A DNA stretch of 64,000 bases, taken from assembly GCA_964017145.1 (NCBI GenBank), contig OZ024846.1, positions 310,001 to 374,000 on the forward strand, written 5' to 3'. This DNA comes from Agrocybe praecox (lineage: Eukaryota; Basidiomycota; Agaricomycetes; Agaricales; Agrocybaceae). The notes beneath the pieces are model-generated. The model ran no database searches, had not been told where the DNA came from, and saw nothing but the letters and a program-made list of their open reading frames with translations. Positions 44,718 through 58,963 of the stretch are shown in pieces; position 1 is the stretch's first letter; every line of letters begins with the position of its first letter. Made by a program: the position numbers and the translations under genes.

Positions 44718-47700
44718 TTAGGATGGCAGAGGCGCAGCAGCAAAGGATCCTCTTCCTCGCCCTCGGAAACCTCCCCTGGGAGCTCCACGTCCACGATCGT
44801 TATTCGGAATGAACCCACCACGTCCGCGCGCGAAACCAGGGATGAAACCACCTCTTCCTCTGGGCGGGAAACCTCTTGCATTATTAACAGGTGCTCCGTT
44901 AATATGCGATAACGGAGCTGCTCCCGCTGGTGCAGATGCCGACGAAGGGTCCACCGCGCTGGCAGCATTTTGTGCGGCTTGATGAGGTGGCCCACCACGT
45001 CCGTTAGCATAGCCTCCTCGTCCTCGATTAGGGTTCGCCATTATATGCACCTGTCCTGCTCCTTGTTGGCTATGAGAGGCGTCAGTTTTTTAAATTTCCC
45101 TTTCTTTTTGGCAAAAAATGATGAACAGTTGACTTACTGTTGCGTGGCAGGTGCTGGACGGAAACCAGCCGCCGCTGTTTGTCCAGGAGATGGATTGATA
45201 GCTGGATGTGGGCCAAAGCGGGGCTTGAAAGGAACTTGGTTTCGTACAGGTGGTGGCGCCTTGGGATTAGTCGAAGTAACAAATTGAGGATTGGTCAGGT
45301 TAAGACATGTGTTGAATTCAACAGTCGAACCGCGATATTGCGAGCAGCTACAGGTGGGGGTAAAAAAAAAAGTGTAAATGAGTAAAACAGAACGAGAAAC
45401 TCGACGTCAACTGAATAGGAATGACAAACAAACATACCGATCACCCAATGTTCCTCCGGACATAAAAGGAACATCCCAAACCACATCCATTGACTTGGCA
45501 TTGAGACCAATAACGACACCTTTCACTGATAACGGAACACCTCCAGAATCTTGAACCATAGTCACCCGGTCGCCAAGCGCGAAGTGCTGATTCTGAAGGC
45601 GATAAACAGCATGAGCAGGCTTGAGCACAGCTTGCCTAGGGATACCCTTGACAATGGCTTTCTTGATTTGAGACCCAGTCTTGCTGGCGGTAAACGCGTC
45701 GGCTAGCTTCTCGATCTCAACAACCGTATCCTAGGAAGGTGGATAATTAGCTTTATAAAGCGCAACACCAGGGTTGCATCAAAATCAAATCACATACCTT
45801 GGTCAATTGATCGCAGAACAGAGAGACTGGTTCAAAGTCGCGTATACCTTTGCCTTGGAGCCATTTCTTCACTTCTTTGACTTTACCATCTGGATCAGCT
45901 CCTCCAAAGACTTCTGATGCCTTTATCATGCCTACAACAGACGATATCAGATTTGCTGTACTTCTAATTCCAAACGACGACGGAGAAACTCACCATCTCC
46001 CCCTTTGTCAAGAATACGGAAGACGTCAGGGAACTTGTTCTACAATGATGCAACTCAGTCAGAATTACCGAAAGAAAAATTCCACAGATTGCCCAGCACT
46101 TACTTTGTACTCCTTGATGAGATCCACTGCCTTCTGACTGTATTCCCAAGTTCGTCCATCTTTACGAGAGTAATCGATTACTTTCAACGCTTTAGCTTCA
46201 AACTTAAGACTGAGGCCTAGATTGGTTTTCTGATTATCTGCAGTAATAACCATGAAACTCGACGTGATCTTCGACAGAGCACGACCAGTAATTCCGACCA
46301 TATCGGCAACTCTGAAAGATGCATAATAATGGCTTTCCTTCCGCTGGTCCACGATAGTCTTGAACTTGTCATTCTCTGCCTTTTCAGAGGGGTAGAACTA
46401 CACAAACAACGAAACGTCATTGGAGTCAACAAATGAAATGATGATATAAAAACAGATAACACGCACAGCTAAAATGACAGACAGTGCCGCGTCTGTCGTT
46501 GATGAAACTTGTGCGGCAACACCGTAAGCATGTTCTCCTAAGAAGAAGATCTTGCTGCCGTCAGGGAACTCCTCTGATAATGGAGGAGCTTCCCTTTCTA
46601 AGAAACGAGGGTCTTCCGATGCCACAGAGGACAAACACATCTGCACAGCTTGTTCCGTTTCCTTTTCAGGCCCTTCGTAATCTTTGACAAATGCACCTGT
46701 TTCCAGACGTTTCAATCCTGTTTTCAATTTTGATTAATATCTTATCATAATGGAGGAAGGGGCCAAAGGAGCGGAATACCTTTCAAAGGCCGGATGTGGA
46801 GAAGAATGTCGACGTTGCCTGTGAGAACGCCACATTTCTTGGAGTAATATGTCTCTATTCGCTCCGCCTTATTCTTCCAATGCCCCAGACCTTGCGGCGC
46901 ATGCGGGTTCGAAATAACTTTGGCAGGGGTTCCCGGAGAAACGACCATCTTCTCGTATTTGAAGAGACAGTCTGATACGGCGACCACTTGCCCTTCCTGT
47001 AAAAATGGCCAGCCCATGAATATACGTTCTCCGACCATCGCTTTTGCGATGTCTTCGGTTTTGATATTTTCATGGGGGTTCTGGATGTTCACGATCATGG
47101 ATTTGTTCCTACTTTCTGATCCATGCACGTTGACCCCATGATGACCCAGTGTTGCCGTATGAGGAAGAGTTTTCAGTGATGGGAAACCGGCCAATGCCTC
47201 AGCGCCCAACGCAACTCCATCACAGAGTCCTGGTACAAGATGCAAGCCATCCAATGTTGGTAGGTCGAATGGTTCCATAATACATGCACATCGATAAAGA
47301 GGAGGGAAGAATCCTGGCAATGACGAAGGATAGACTGTGGTTTCGCCTGGATTGTAGTGGAAGATTGTACTAGTTCCATAAGAGTTCCTTTGTCGCTCTT
47401 CGTTCGTTAGTCGGTGTTCGCGAGCTAGAAATATAATGAGTAAGATAAACAGGTACGATAAACATCTCAAATACGTACAAGCCATAGCCTTCAACAATCT
47501 AGCTTCATCGATGAACGGAATCTTCACAATGGCCTCCCAATCTTGTTTCTTTCCGTTGAGATCTTGCTCGAACTCCAGTGGATAGAAATCCAATATGGTA
47601 GAATTCGGGTCGTACATGAGATCCTTCAGATACATTAGAGTCAGGCAACTTTCATTACAAAATAAAAACACACTCGGTATGCCAATGGAATATGTTCCAT

Positions 47701-50152
47701 ACTGGCCACAGGAAGCACACCCATAAGTTGTTCATAAGGTTTGAAAGGAGTCCCAAGTTTGAACTCGAAAGTCATTTTATCAACGTCTCGTAAATCTGAA
47801 GAAAATTTAAACAACGCCGACAACGATCAAAGTAAATAAATGGGCATACCTGAAATCCTAGGAGCGTAATGGTAGTTGTAAAACCAGCCCCACGAAGCTA
47901 CTCCGCTGTAATAATAATGCATAACCCACTGAAGGCCTTCTACGTATCTGAACGTCAGATCGTGCATGGCCTTGGGATCATCGTACGAAATTTCCAATTT
48001 CCCCTACGAAAAAAAAACACGAGCACTCAAAACAATGTTGACACCAACTAGGAGGAGAAAAAAAAACCTGGTAATACCCCCTCTTCCACTCGTCCATTTT
48101 CTCTTTCACATTTCGTGCATGTCGCTCGTCGAAATTTCCTTCCGCCTCAGGGTCCACCACAGGCGCTTTTTCATACTTCTTCAACACACGATCAACAGCT
48201 GCCCGACTTTCAGCGTCCTCCTCCGTATCCTCCCACTCGCTATCGTTGCCCGTTGCCTCGCCCTCCTGCAAATCGCTATCTTCCAATGTTCTCGGGAACC
48301 TCCAAGTAACAAGATTCTGATCCTGTTCATCGTATTCGTCCCACTGCACACTCAGGTGTAAATCTTCCGACAATTTCGTGATAAATTGCCTGTCCTTCGC
48401 AGGGAACATGTTTGGAAGCGCCAATCTCGCCGCTCGATAATGAGACGGAGAAGGCGCATTCCTGTTCTCGAGCACAAAGTATTTCACTCTCTCGAATATC
48501 TCCCGCTGACCTTTACTGAGCACTGTTGCAGTCGTTGATTAAAATTCTTCTGCGAAACATGTAAATTGTTTAAAAACATACCTAATCCGCCTTTCTTCTT
48601 TCCATTCTCCAGCTGCTTTACATGCTTGTCTTGCTTTCCTTTGTACCAATTCATATCCGAATACTCCTTCTCAAATACTTCCTGCTCCCACTGCGCCATC
48701 TCGTCAAGCACTAATTGCAATCGTTTCGTATTGATTGTTCCATTTTCGTTGATGTACCCGTCTGTGATGCAAAATGAGTTTAAAAAACAAGAGTCTGTAA
48801 ATAGAGACCTACCCATGCCAGGCAGAACCTTCTTGTACACGTCAAACAGTTTCTCCAGGCCATTCTCATGAATATGCAAGTCGGGTAAATTAGGCAAAAA
48901 ATCGTTGCCCACGAAGACCGCCAGCAGGATGAAGTCGTCAATTACCCGTTCTAGACTGTAGTCGAAGGGTAAAACAGGTTCTATATCTCTAAATTCCAGA
49001 TCGAGATATTCTCTCATTAGAGAAAGGTGTAGCAAGTAGAAATTAATGGATTCGAGACTGAGGATCCGAGTGTTTAGTGCACGAACGGAAAACGGAAAAA
49101 TGATAATAAAAAATATGAACATACCTTGTGTTGCTCCTCTTGCGTGAAGCTGGACCGAATTTAACTTCCTCGCGTAATAGACAAAAATGAGGATCATGGC
49201 TAAGCAAGCCCAGCATGATCAGGTCGGCATCGAGCCCATAAAGACAGTGTCGGACGTTAGGGTTGTAGTCGGGTTGTGCCCTTGATAAACGAATGTATTC
49301 CATAATCTTGTGTTCTCCCTCTCCCGGCACTTCGTGTCCTGATAATACAACTTCTACATCTCGCCAGTTCGAGTCTTCTGTTATCTTCTTGTTTATGAAG
49401 TAACGTAGTTGGTCCGACAGACGCGCCATGAATGGCGTACCTACACATAGCATAGAGTTGGAGGTGATGGATGTGAAAGTAAAATGAGGACGCACCAGGT
49501 GTTATACAATTGCTGTCGAACGCTTTCTCCTCTGGCAACTTTTCACCCTTAGCTTCTGCTTTCTCTCGCACTTCTTTGGCCTCCTTCGCAGTACGGAAAC
49601 GGCGACTTCTCTGCTGATTCATCTTTGCACGAGGTGCCACACCATCTACAGCCATGAAGAATAGTTTCTTGGGTTTGATTTTCCCGAAAAGGTGGTCTAC
49701 ATATGCGAAGATAGAGGTGAAGATCTGTTCTTCTGATAGCCTGAAATGTGCATCCTCGTCATTTGGATGAGAACCTGCGAAATGTGAGTGTTATTCCACT
49801 GGCAATGCAAAGAAGCCTCACAGTTGTGGATGATTCCGTTGAAATCCAAGTATAGATTATCTGCTGGCTGTCAACACGAGGCAATGATGAAACAAGGCCA
49901 CTTCACGAACCAAACTCTGGAATTTTGTTCTCTTGAATGAGTTGCGAAGTTAAGGGATAGCGTTCTCTGTAATCAACCTCTTTAGCGCCATAAACCCAAA
50001 AAATAAGACAACGTACGAGATGTAGCGGAAGAACTAGAAAGTTCAATTTCAGTACCCTGATTTAGAAACATTGAACCGGCTTTACCTTCGGAATACCTAA
50101 CAATCAAGGACTCAGCACATCTTTGACACATTGGAACGAGCAGCTTACCCAT
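44718..50152 (-). CDS. XRN1: 5'-3' exoribonuclease 1
   Basis: Twenty-one exons: 50152-50149, 50096-50086, 50033-50017, 49966-49911, 49860-49822, 49774-49496, 49440-49125, 49057-48813, 48761-48582, 48522-48068, 48003-47850, 47795-47674, 47623-47479, 47424-46780, 46717-46467, 46397-46104, 46039-45994, 45931-45798, 45730-45438, 45347-45138, 45069-44718; 1415 residues, fully in frame. The first three exons (4, 11, 17 nt) spell MGIPKFFRYIS, the invariant XRN start. Active-site strands follow: [54 protein letters not shown]. The tower/PAZ/SH3-like parts and an RGG-rich tail ([15 protein letters not shown]) complete it. XRN1 degrades decapped mRNA in the cytoplasm. The 48762-48812 intron is 51 nt, in frame and stop-free. 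Confidence 0.96.
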
Positions 50153-52471
50153 AGTTAAGACTGTAGGTCTATGCAGAAAATATGAAGAAATAGAAGGTGG
50201 TGGTCCTGAAGACAAATGTCTGTGTTTGGCTGGTGCCTGGGCCCCACGCATCAACGCGAGTCACTACTCTACTCTCGCGGTCACTGCCACCTCGGTGCCC
50301 ACCTCCAGGTGGACGGCTACAATATTAGACGCTCATCCGTCAATTCTGGGGTAACTCCTTTTTCGTGATGGATTTTTTATGAAAGAAATCACTCTGCATG
50401 GAAAACTTAACATTGGTGACTTTCACTCGAAGCTCCGAAGTTTCAAAGCTAGTGCTCCCGGATTTCATCGTTATTGCTCGACGACAGGGTGAATAATATG
50501 GTCAGTTGACATTACCCGTTTCGGTCAACGAAAGTAACGAAGAGCATGTCTGACCATTGTATCACCGTCCCACTCAGACGCTCTCGACTTTCCAATTTTA
50601 AACATTGAAATTTTCAATCTGCGAGTACTATACCCCATGACTATATCGCCACCTCCCAAACCCCACACCAACTTATCAGGAGAAAGGCGCGGTGACAAAG
50701 ATAAGAAGACCATCCAGCGCCCAGGGTGGGGGTTGCCTCCGCGCTCGCGCTCGCTCCAAATCTTTAATTCAAAAGCATTGAATAAGATTGCTTTAGCTTC
50801 AAGTCCACTCTAGATCCTCCATCCATCGTCAACGGATCAGTAGAGAAATCCAACGCTTTGTGCTACGTATTTACGTTTCTGCTAGACAAACATGTTCCTT
50901 CGGAGGCATGTGCCCTGCGACGGGCTCGCTGAATGGAATAGCGTATAGCTCGCTCTATCCAGAAGGGTGCAGAAGCCTCATTCAAGAATGGAAAAGCACG
51001 GTATCAATGATTAGCATTGCCTGTGATCCTCCTTCATTTCCTCCTACCTTCTCGTATCCCGTCTCAGCGGGACAACTCCAATATGTACCCCTTGGGCGAT
51101 CAAGGGGGACAACCCAGTGCGTACTTTTCGCCGTCATGTCTGTTGTACTACAGACTCTAACACTTACATATGTATGTATATATCGCATAACTTTTTCTTA
51201 GTTCCAACTATTCCTCCGATCAGACGCTGCTTGTTCGACGTTGATGCCCGCTTCAGCGACTTTCCCTGCTGACCAGAATGCCTACTATGCTATGCAGAGG
51301 GGTCTGGACTGCGTGTCATGCTTGGATGGCATTGAATTTCTCAAATGAACGTCTTCCTTGGCTTCATCACGAACAATCAGGTTTCCAAGTTGGACGTTTT
51401 GTTTTGGGTCAGTCAGTCAATACCAAGACAATATCATCGCTAGCAGTAGTTACATCATGACGGGCTACAATTCAAAACGATCCTTATCCAGAGCGACTTG
51501 ACCATACTTTCTATGGAAAATTCCGCTTCCAAGGATCAAACCTAAGTATTCCTATTCTCTTCATGTACTGGTAAGTGCATATATGAAATACGAAAGTGCC
51601 TTCCCCCACCAGCGGTTTCGGAAATGGGGAAAAGGCAAAAAGGAGCCAAAACTTACAACTGAATGTGGGGGTAGAGTGGAATGTGAGGCGTTCATATTCA
51701 TAAACTACTCCCGCGTTTGGATTTTTTTTCGACTAGGGCGAATTCGTGTTCCACAAACTCCTCACGCCGAGCTACACGGCGCTCACCTACATCTTTCATG
51801 TCCATGTGCTCCTCCGGAGCCCAAATTGCACTCTGTCAGCGATCTACCTGCTCCCTTGGACTGGTCGTATCAGTTAGATCTATGACATTATCAGTTCCTT
51901 GAGAAATAGTTTATCTTCTCCTCACTCCCAGCTCCAATCCATTTCTCCCTTTCCTACTCCGGATGCTTCGGCCATACCGCAATGTTTCAAAGTCATACTT
52001 TTACCGCTAGATATTGATGATGATGACGGACATCGATGATGCGCTTTACCTATGTATATGTATTGGACATCTAAATAAGTGTGTGTATTCTTAGAAAGGC
52101 CCAGAACTAAAAAAGACATCAAACAGGGACTAGTCCACTGAAGGTATCAATTCAACATCGTCGTCCACCGTGGGTATCACCGGTGTCTAAGATTGACGAC
52201 GCGTATGAGCATTAGTCTGATGCGTTGCTATTTGCCACCGCTATTGCGTTGAACAAACGTGGGTAGATTTGTGTACAATATCAATCACAAAATTTGAATG
52301 AGGCCGACGTATGAATGAACTTCCCAGGATAGCTAATCCTTTGCTTTCTTGGGTTCGTATCAATGATCTGGTAGTCTGGTCGACAACGTCGAGCAACGAC
52401 ATGATGAGAGAGATACCCCCTCAGTTTGAAGAGGCAAAGTTTCATAATAATACTAAAAGATGCTACTCTAT
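50153..52471. other. 2.3-kb intergenic region
   Basis: XRN1 promoter and GUA1 3' flank. The plus-strand frame 50860-51201 ends near a donor-like GT but shows no family pattern. No gene supported. Confidence 0.45.
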
Positions 52472-54731
52472 TCACAGCCATTCCACGGTCTAAAAGCAAA
52501 TTAGATATGTAAGTATTGAATGCAGCATGGATAACTCACAGCCGGCGGCTTCGACGAGATGTCATAGGTCACACGGTTGATACCAGCAACCTCATTGGTG
52601 ATGCGTGAAGAAATGCGCCTCAAGACATCAGTGGGGAAGTCAAACCTATGAAACGACAACATCCGAATTGAGCTATACAGGCGATCAGAATAAGATGGGA
52701 AACATACCAATCGGCTGTCATAAAGTCCTCAGATTGCACGGCGCGAAGGGCGATTACCTAGATTTGAATGTAATAAGCATTAGTAAAGAAATTAGTAAAA
52801 GAAATTAGTCAATGATGAAAGAAAGAAATATCTTGAAGATGAGGTTGATACCCCACGGGGTTAATGTGAACGTGTAAATCCCACCTGCTCGTAAGTTCTC
52901 TGGTCTCCCATAACACCCACGGCTTTCACAGGAAGTAGCACGGCAAAAGCCTGTGCGATTTGGTCGTACAAACCCGCTTTGCGGATTTCTTCGATGAAAA
53001 TGTTATCTGCAAGTTGAAGAATTTTGACTTGCTCCCGGGTAACTGGACCGAGAATACGGATCGCAAGACCGGGACCAGGGAAAGGGTGTCGGCCAACAAG
53101 CTGCGCCGGAATGGAAAGTAAGCGCCCTAAGGCGCGAACTTCGTCTGTACAAACTTTTTCAGCACTGGAATAAGATTAAAGTAACTCCAACCACGCACCT
53201 TTGAAGAGCTCTCTGAGAGGCTCAATTAACTTCAACTTCATGTCCTTGAGAAGGCCACCAACGTTATGGTGCGTCTTAATCGTGGCACTGGGACCTTTGA
53301 AGCTAATACTTTCGATAACATCCGGGTATAATGTTCCTTGAAGGAGCCATTCGACCCGACCCTTGGCTTCGGCGCCTTTCTTCTCTTCTTCCTCGGCAGC
53401 AGCTTCGATCTTTGCCGCCTCAGCCTCGAATACGTTAATGAAGGTATTGCCGATGATCTTGCGTTTCTGCTCAGGATCTTCTACGCCCTCCAAGCGTGAC
53501 AAGAAAAGGTCAGACGCGTCGACCACTGTCAAATTGACTCCAAGGTCTTTATTCAGCATGACATTAACTTGTTCGGCTTCATTCAAGCGTAGGACTCCAT
53601 TGTCGACCATAATTGCGTGAAACCTGCAAAAAGCTACGGGTAAGAAGGCATTCGTACGAAAAGAAACTCATGATAAGTACCGATCGCCGATAGCTTCGTG
53701 CATTAACTTGGCGGCCACGGTGCTGTCCACACCGCCACTGACCGCACCAATGACACGTCCTTTCGGTCCGCAAATTTCACGAATTCGCGCAATTTCCTTG
53801 CCAATAAACTCTTCCTAGAATGTTGTTTGAATAAATAAAAATGGGGCAAGTACAAACGCGGACAATATGCATACCATTGTCCAGTTTCTGCGGCATCCGC
53901 AAATGTCTAGAATGAACTTTCCAATGACAGCTTTACCGCTGGGAGAATGCGTAACCTCTGGATGGAATTGAATGCCGTAAATTGGCTTTGAGTTATGGGC
54001 AAGGGCGGCGAAGGGGGCGGTTTTAGTGTGACCGATAACATGGAAATCCGGGGGAGGCTTGGATAGCTGATCGCCATGGGACATCCATACCTACGAGAAA
54101 AACGATGAGCGACTGAGAAATTCAGATAAGTAAAAATATACCAGACGTACCCTTGTCTCGTCTCCCAGTCCGTTGAATAAAGCATCAACAGCTCCACTTC
54201 CAAATTTCGTCATGATAAGATCTGCGGGACCGTATTCTCTGTGGTCGCATTTAGTAACCTCTCCTCCAAGGTTCCATGCGATTTCCTGGGCGATGTCTCC
54301 AGCGTTAGGATTGAAGCAAAAAGTCCAAAAATAATACGGTCACACCTGGAGTCCATAGCAGATCCCCAAAAGTGGTACCCCCAATTCGAATACAGCGGGA
54401 TCAACATGAGGGGAGTCCTTTTCGTAGACAGAGTAAGGCGATCCCGAAAGAATAATTCCTGATAGGGCGCTTATCTTTCAGTAAGATTGAATAAACGGCA
54501 CTATATTTAATACCGACCTTTCGGTTGGAATTTAATGTCCTTCAACTGTGTCGTGCATGGCATCAACTCGGCATAAACGTTTTGTTCGCGACATCTTCGC
54601 GTGATGAGATGACTGTACTATATATTCCATATGAGCAAGCGGAACGCGATAAACCAATACTGTCCAAAACATACCTGAGAGCCGAAATCCAAGATAAGGA
54701 TGGTATCAAACTGGTCGTGAATTTCTGCCAT
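52472..54731 (-). CDS. GUA1: GMP synthase (glutamine-hydrolysing)
   Basis: Eleven exons: 54731-54675, 54617-54518, 54458-54346, 54285-54151, 54090-53875, 53814-53681, 53623-53199, 53144-52885, 52757-52708, 52645-52540, 52489-52472; 537 residues. The class I glutamine amidotransferase domain has [13 protein letters not shown], nucleophile Cys86 in GICYGLQE, and His178/Glu180 in FHPEVTHS. The ATP-pyrophosphatase domain has the P-loop SGGVDS (233-238) and MVDNGVLR. The C-terminal dimerisation domain has [11 protein letters not shown] and closes with KPPATVEWL. The enzyme converts XMP to GMP in the cytosol. The final exon is only 18 nt, and the 127-nt intron 52758-52884 is the longest in the gene. 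Confidence 0.97.
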
Positions 54732-57700
54732 TAAGATTGAGTATAGATATAGGACGTATCAAAGATGTTTGTGGCAGATAATGAGAAGATGGAGGATAAG
54801 ACGATAAATGTCGGGTGCAATGATCTTTGAAAATTAGTTCTATCGATCACGTGTGCCGAGATCAAACGCGAAGTGTCACAGCGTTATGTGTTACAATACG
54901 CGACGGTCGACTTGCAAACAAATAAAAACGGTCAACTTGCGGTCAACCATTCTGCACCATATCCATCACATATTTGTCTGGCTTCATGGGAACCATACCA
55001 CCACCTGCATACTAATAAAAGTTCCAGATAGTCCAGACACTTTGATTCATACTGGGAAGTCTTCCAATGACACCATCGACCGACCTTCAAGAGGCTACAG
55101 TGGTGGCTGATACACACACACACACACGAACAATTCAACGAATTTCGGATTCGCGGTCATCCATATTCCTTGCTTACTCTTTACGAGCTTTCAAGCTACT
55201 GTGGCATACTGCTACCATCCGCTCGTTCTCTGTGGCGCTTCCGATATCATTAGCCCGCGTCATCTCTTACCTGCTCCGTGAAAAACCATCTCTGGAAGTT
55301 TTTCCCTCTCACTCACTTACTGCTCTCCTAAATCTTCGCCTGGACTCTCTCGACCGCCCTCTCTCGTCCTGCTCTAATCTAGGCATATATCACCATAGAT
55401 GCCCTCGTTGACCTCACTTGGAGTTGGCGTACAAAATCCCCGGTCAAATTTCAACGGTCATTCTCTTAGTGCTACACTGCTTGTTTGTTTGTTTTTGCTC
55501 ATCTTCCGACACTCGTGGTAATCCTCGTTTTTCGTCTCCAGTGTGAATCCACATTGAAGCACCTTTCCTCGAGCACATACCTACTTGATAGCATCTACAT
55601 ACCTAGTCTATATATGTACATCACACACTCAGCACCCAGCTTTGACAGAAGATGTAAGTCGCAGCACATTTGCTTACCGCGGCTACATGAACATACATAC
55701 ATACATAGCAATAGGTCAAAATGTCACCCCATCACAGATCTGAAGGTTTCGTAAAAAGTAAACACAATCAGCGCATCAGTCCAACGTAATCAAATATTTA
55801 TACTTCCAGTGCCCGGCGCATGCCCGATGATGGCGACAACAATGAATCTGAGGCCTTGATAATCCATCCCCTGCCAGAGTGTTCTACATCGCACTTGACG
55901 AAATCAACACCCCTCGGTCGGTCTTTTGTTGAATTCCCTGAGTAGCAGTGATTTTGGTAAATGGTGAATTATTGCTATTCATTTTTATGTTTAGTGTCAT
56001 TGTCAAGCGACCGTCAGTTTGTTTACCTCTGTGCCGCATTCCGGGAGCAACTGTCAGGAGTAACGGAACACGGAGGACGACCAGTTAATTGTAAGAAGCG
56101 CCAGGCGTCAAAATCCGGAGTCGCCGAGCTGCTGATCGAACCAAGCCAATCGACTTACATAGCAAACTTTTCGAAAAAAAGAACTCTGGTCTTAATTATG
56201 AGTTCTCTGTCAGTCTCTGGCTCTTTGGAGAGGAGATACGCTATGAACAAGTACTTATGATCAAAACAGATTCATTTTAACGCTGACATCATTTGTTTAA
56301 AACTTGAACAAGGTCCGATACGAGCTTTTTCAATGATCATGCACTGGAAATACTTAATCAAGACTTTAAAAAACCACGATATCAACGCGAGTTTTCTATC
56401 CTCAATCCTCCTCTGACCAAAATATGACGGCGCCAATGATAGTAGAACAAACAAAGAAATATATTGTGTTTGACGAACTCGAGGTTTACTCAGTTATGAT
56501 TTTGTTTCGCAGGCACTCGGGTTTTCAAGAAAATTCCAAAGAAAATGGTCCATGTGCTTCAATCACTTCACAAGAAATCCTTCTCTGAAGCACGCCCGCG
56601 TTGGGCACGGAGTTGACCTCTAAGAACCTGATCAAGCTTTATCTGACCGAGGTACAGACACATTGAAAGTCTACACAGACTCTCACACCTCCACGTACCG
56701 AAAATACGGTGCTGGAACTCTGTCCCCGCTCATGTTGAGGATCATCTTCCCTCGTAAGGTGAAAGAAGACAGAACCTGTTCACGATTCATGGTTTTTTAG
56801 GAACTTAAGCGTGCCTGGAACACCCAATGAAGGTATGCTTCTCTGAATACTGACAAAACTGAAGAACACATTCTCCGGTTTCACCTTTCAATGTCAAGTT
56901 CTAGATATAACTGCTACTATATGCGCGAGCCTCTTCTATCGGAGAAATTTTGGCTAAAAATAATGTCCTGAAGAATCGTAATCACGAACGCTATTTATGA
57001 GTATTATAGAGTTCATGATGACTCTATTATACTGTGGAAGAGAAAATGTGAAAGTGTGATAGTACTTCACTGTGTTTCATTTCACCAAGTGCGAGTTTTT
57101 AGCGCACGTTACCAAGTACACCGAGCTTTATTGTCGCTTGTAGGCGCAAACTGAGATAGAACAGTACTATCGGGTGGGGGTTCGTCAACGCAAATCTCAG
57201 AGTTAAAGTTAATGGATCATTTTATTTTCTTCCTCACGAGAACTTGGCATTCCCACAGCCAAACGGCGCATATACATACAGGTTGAAGATGGCACTGGTC
57301 TAGGCGCGAATCTTTTGTTACCGTCAGATGGAAACGGCAACACATATGCCAATCAAGCTCTTCATGGTAGCCTCGATTTCGTATGTTACTACTTGCACGA
57401 CGATGTATCGCCTCTTTAAGACGTCGGTTTTAGCATTTACTCGCCCGTAGCAAACGACGGCATCGACCTGGCGATTATTTGCAATGCATGCTGCGCAAGT
57501 GGTAATCAATTAATGGATGCTGGGGCGGGCGGCTATTTAAGTACATTAACCTTTGTAATCCAGGGCTGCAACCTTGACGACGCGCTCAGATGTCCTCATA
57601 TGGTATCATAGGACCGCGCCCTCCCTCCATGAGCTTCTTGTAGGCCCCACTTTGATAGTTGCGGAGCATCCTTCATTTCTGTTGGACAATCCGCGGGACT

Positions 57701-58963
57701 GTATACGTTACGAAACTGGGTATGTAGATAAAATAGATGGTTTGAATCTCAAGGAATTGGAAATGCTATCTGGTTATAAAAAAGCACTTGTATTGTGATA
57801 CTAGGCACTGATTAGAGCAGACGCATCAAGAACCAAGCAGACGGCAATGGTTCATTCAGGCCTTGGAATGACCATCGTTCGCCCTGCGTGCGAAGCGGGG
57901 CCAACATTGACAACAAGTCCGCCCTCCTCGAAATCTATAAATAGAAACATAGTCATCACTCAATCACAGCGACCTGATCGCTGTAAGGAGCTACATCCCC
58001 TTTGCAATCCTCTCAGCTTGTACAAGACGGAAGCTTTTCTTAGCCGGCGATACGTATATACAGTTATCTGGAGGGGCCCATGAACTACGAATCAAAACGC
58101 TCGTATTCTCTTTGCGGCGCGGATGGGAGACAAGCGGAGTGCTATTATGGGGCGGCGTTTGAAGACTGTCAAGCTGGAACTTTTGGAACAACTATGCTGG
58201 AAAGCCTGAAGCATCTCTCATGGATTTTTCCGAAGGCTTCGCTCGCTCTGAAGGGAGAATGCTTGGTTGCCAGATATTGCCTCATGAAATCTTCATCGTC
58301 TAGTTAGCGTCAGTTGGTTTCTCAAACAAGGATACCTAATAATCACAGCTCACGCTGTCAAGGGGAACTCTCCGCCCATTCTCAAAATCTCAGATTGAAG
58401 GCATAAGTTGCTACTAGCCATCTAAAAATATCTCGAAGACTTAAGGGTCGGCCATAACGGGCTAGCTTAATTACATAATTTTCGGGTCGGAATATTCAGC
58501 TATCTCACCACCAACATTGAATTCCCACCAGTCTCTTCTAATTTTCTTGTCCTGAAATCCTGTTTGCAAGTATACTCATAAAGGACAATCATCATCTTTT
58601 GTCTATGATGAAATTTATTGTGAGCTTGAAGAAATAGGGATATTTGTGACTGACACGCCTGGTAAATTAGGACTAGAAACTCCATCAGGAACGCTTGTTC
58701 GTTATTCTTAATCTCGGTGGACGGCAGTCATCGGACTGAACTCGTAAGCATGCTAATGATCTTATTCCCAATCTCTATCTGCATCTGTCTTTACAAGATC
58801 ACAGTTCTATGATCCCGATAACCTGTGTCCGTATAGTCTTAGCCCCATTTCAGCTCTGATTGTATAACAGTCAATATATATATTTATTAAGCAGAAATCA
58901 TTCACTACATTCCCTATCCCAAGACTTCCCTGACTTTCTAACCAACTTCAACTGATAACACCA
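54732..58963. other. 4.2-kb gene-poor region
   Basis: No supported gene. Contains a short CA repeat at about 55113-55126 and tandem ACAT units near 55690-55705. Near 56667-56710 a plus-strand frame reads KVYTDSHTSTYRKYGAG, faintly like the start of a retroelement RNase H domain, but with no surrounding domain. The rest is AT-rich and featureless. Confidence 0.4.
55113..55126 (+). repeat. CA microsatellite
   Basis: A run of CA units in the gene-poor region upstream of GUA1. Confidence 0.7.

Noticed and set aside
50860..51201. 113-codon plus-strand frame
   Set aside because: No known domain; could be a chance frame in the XRN1-GUA1 spacer.
55067..55411. 114-codon plus-strand frame upstream of GUA1
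   Set aside because: Starts in a CA microsatellite; no family resemblance.
56660..56720. possible retroelement RNase H relic (KVYTDSHTSTYRKYGAG)
   Set aside because: Too short, no flanking reverse transcriptase or other catalytic motifs, stops close by.
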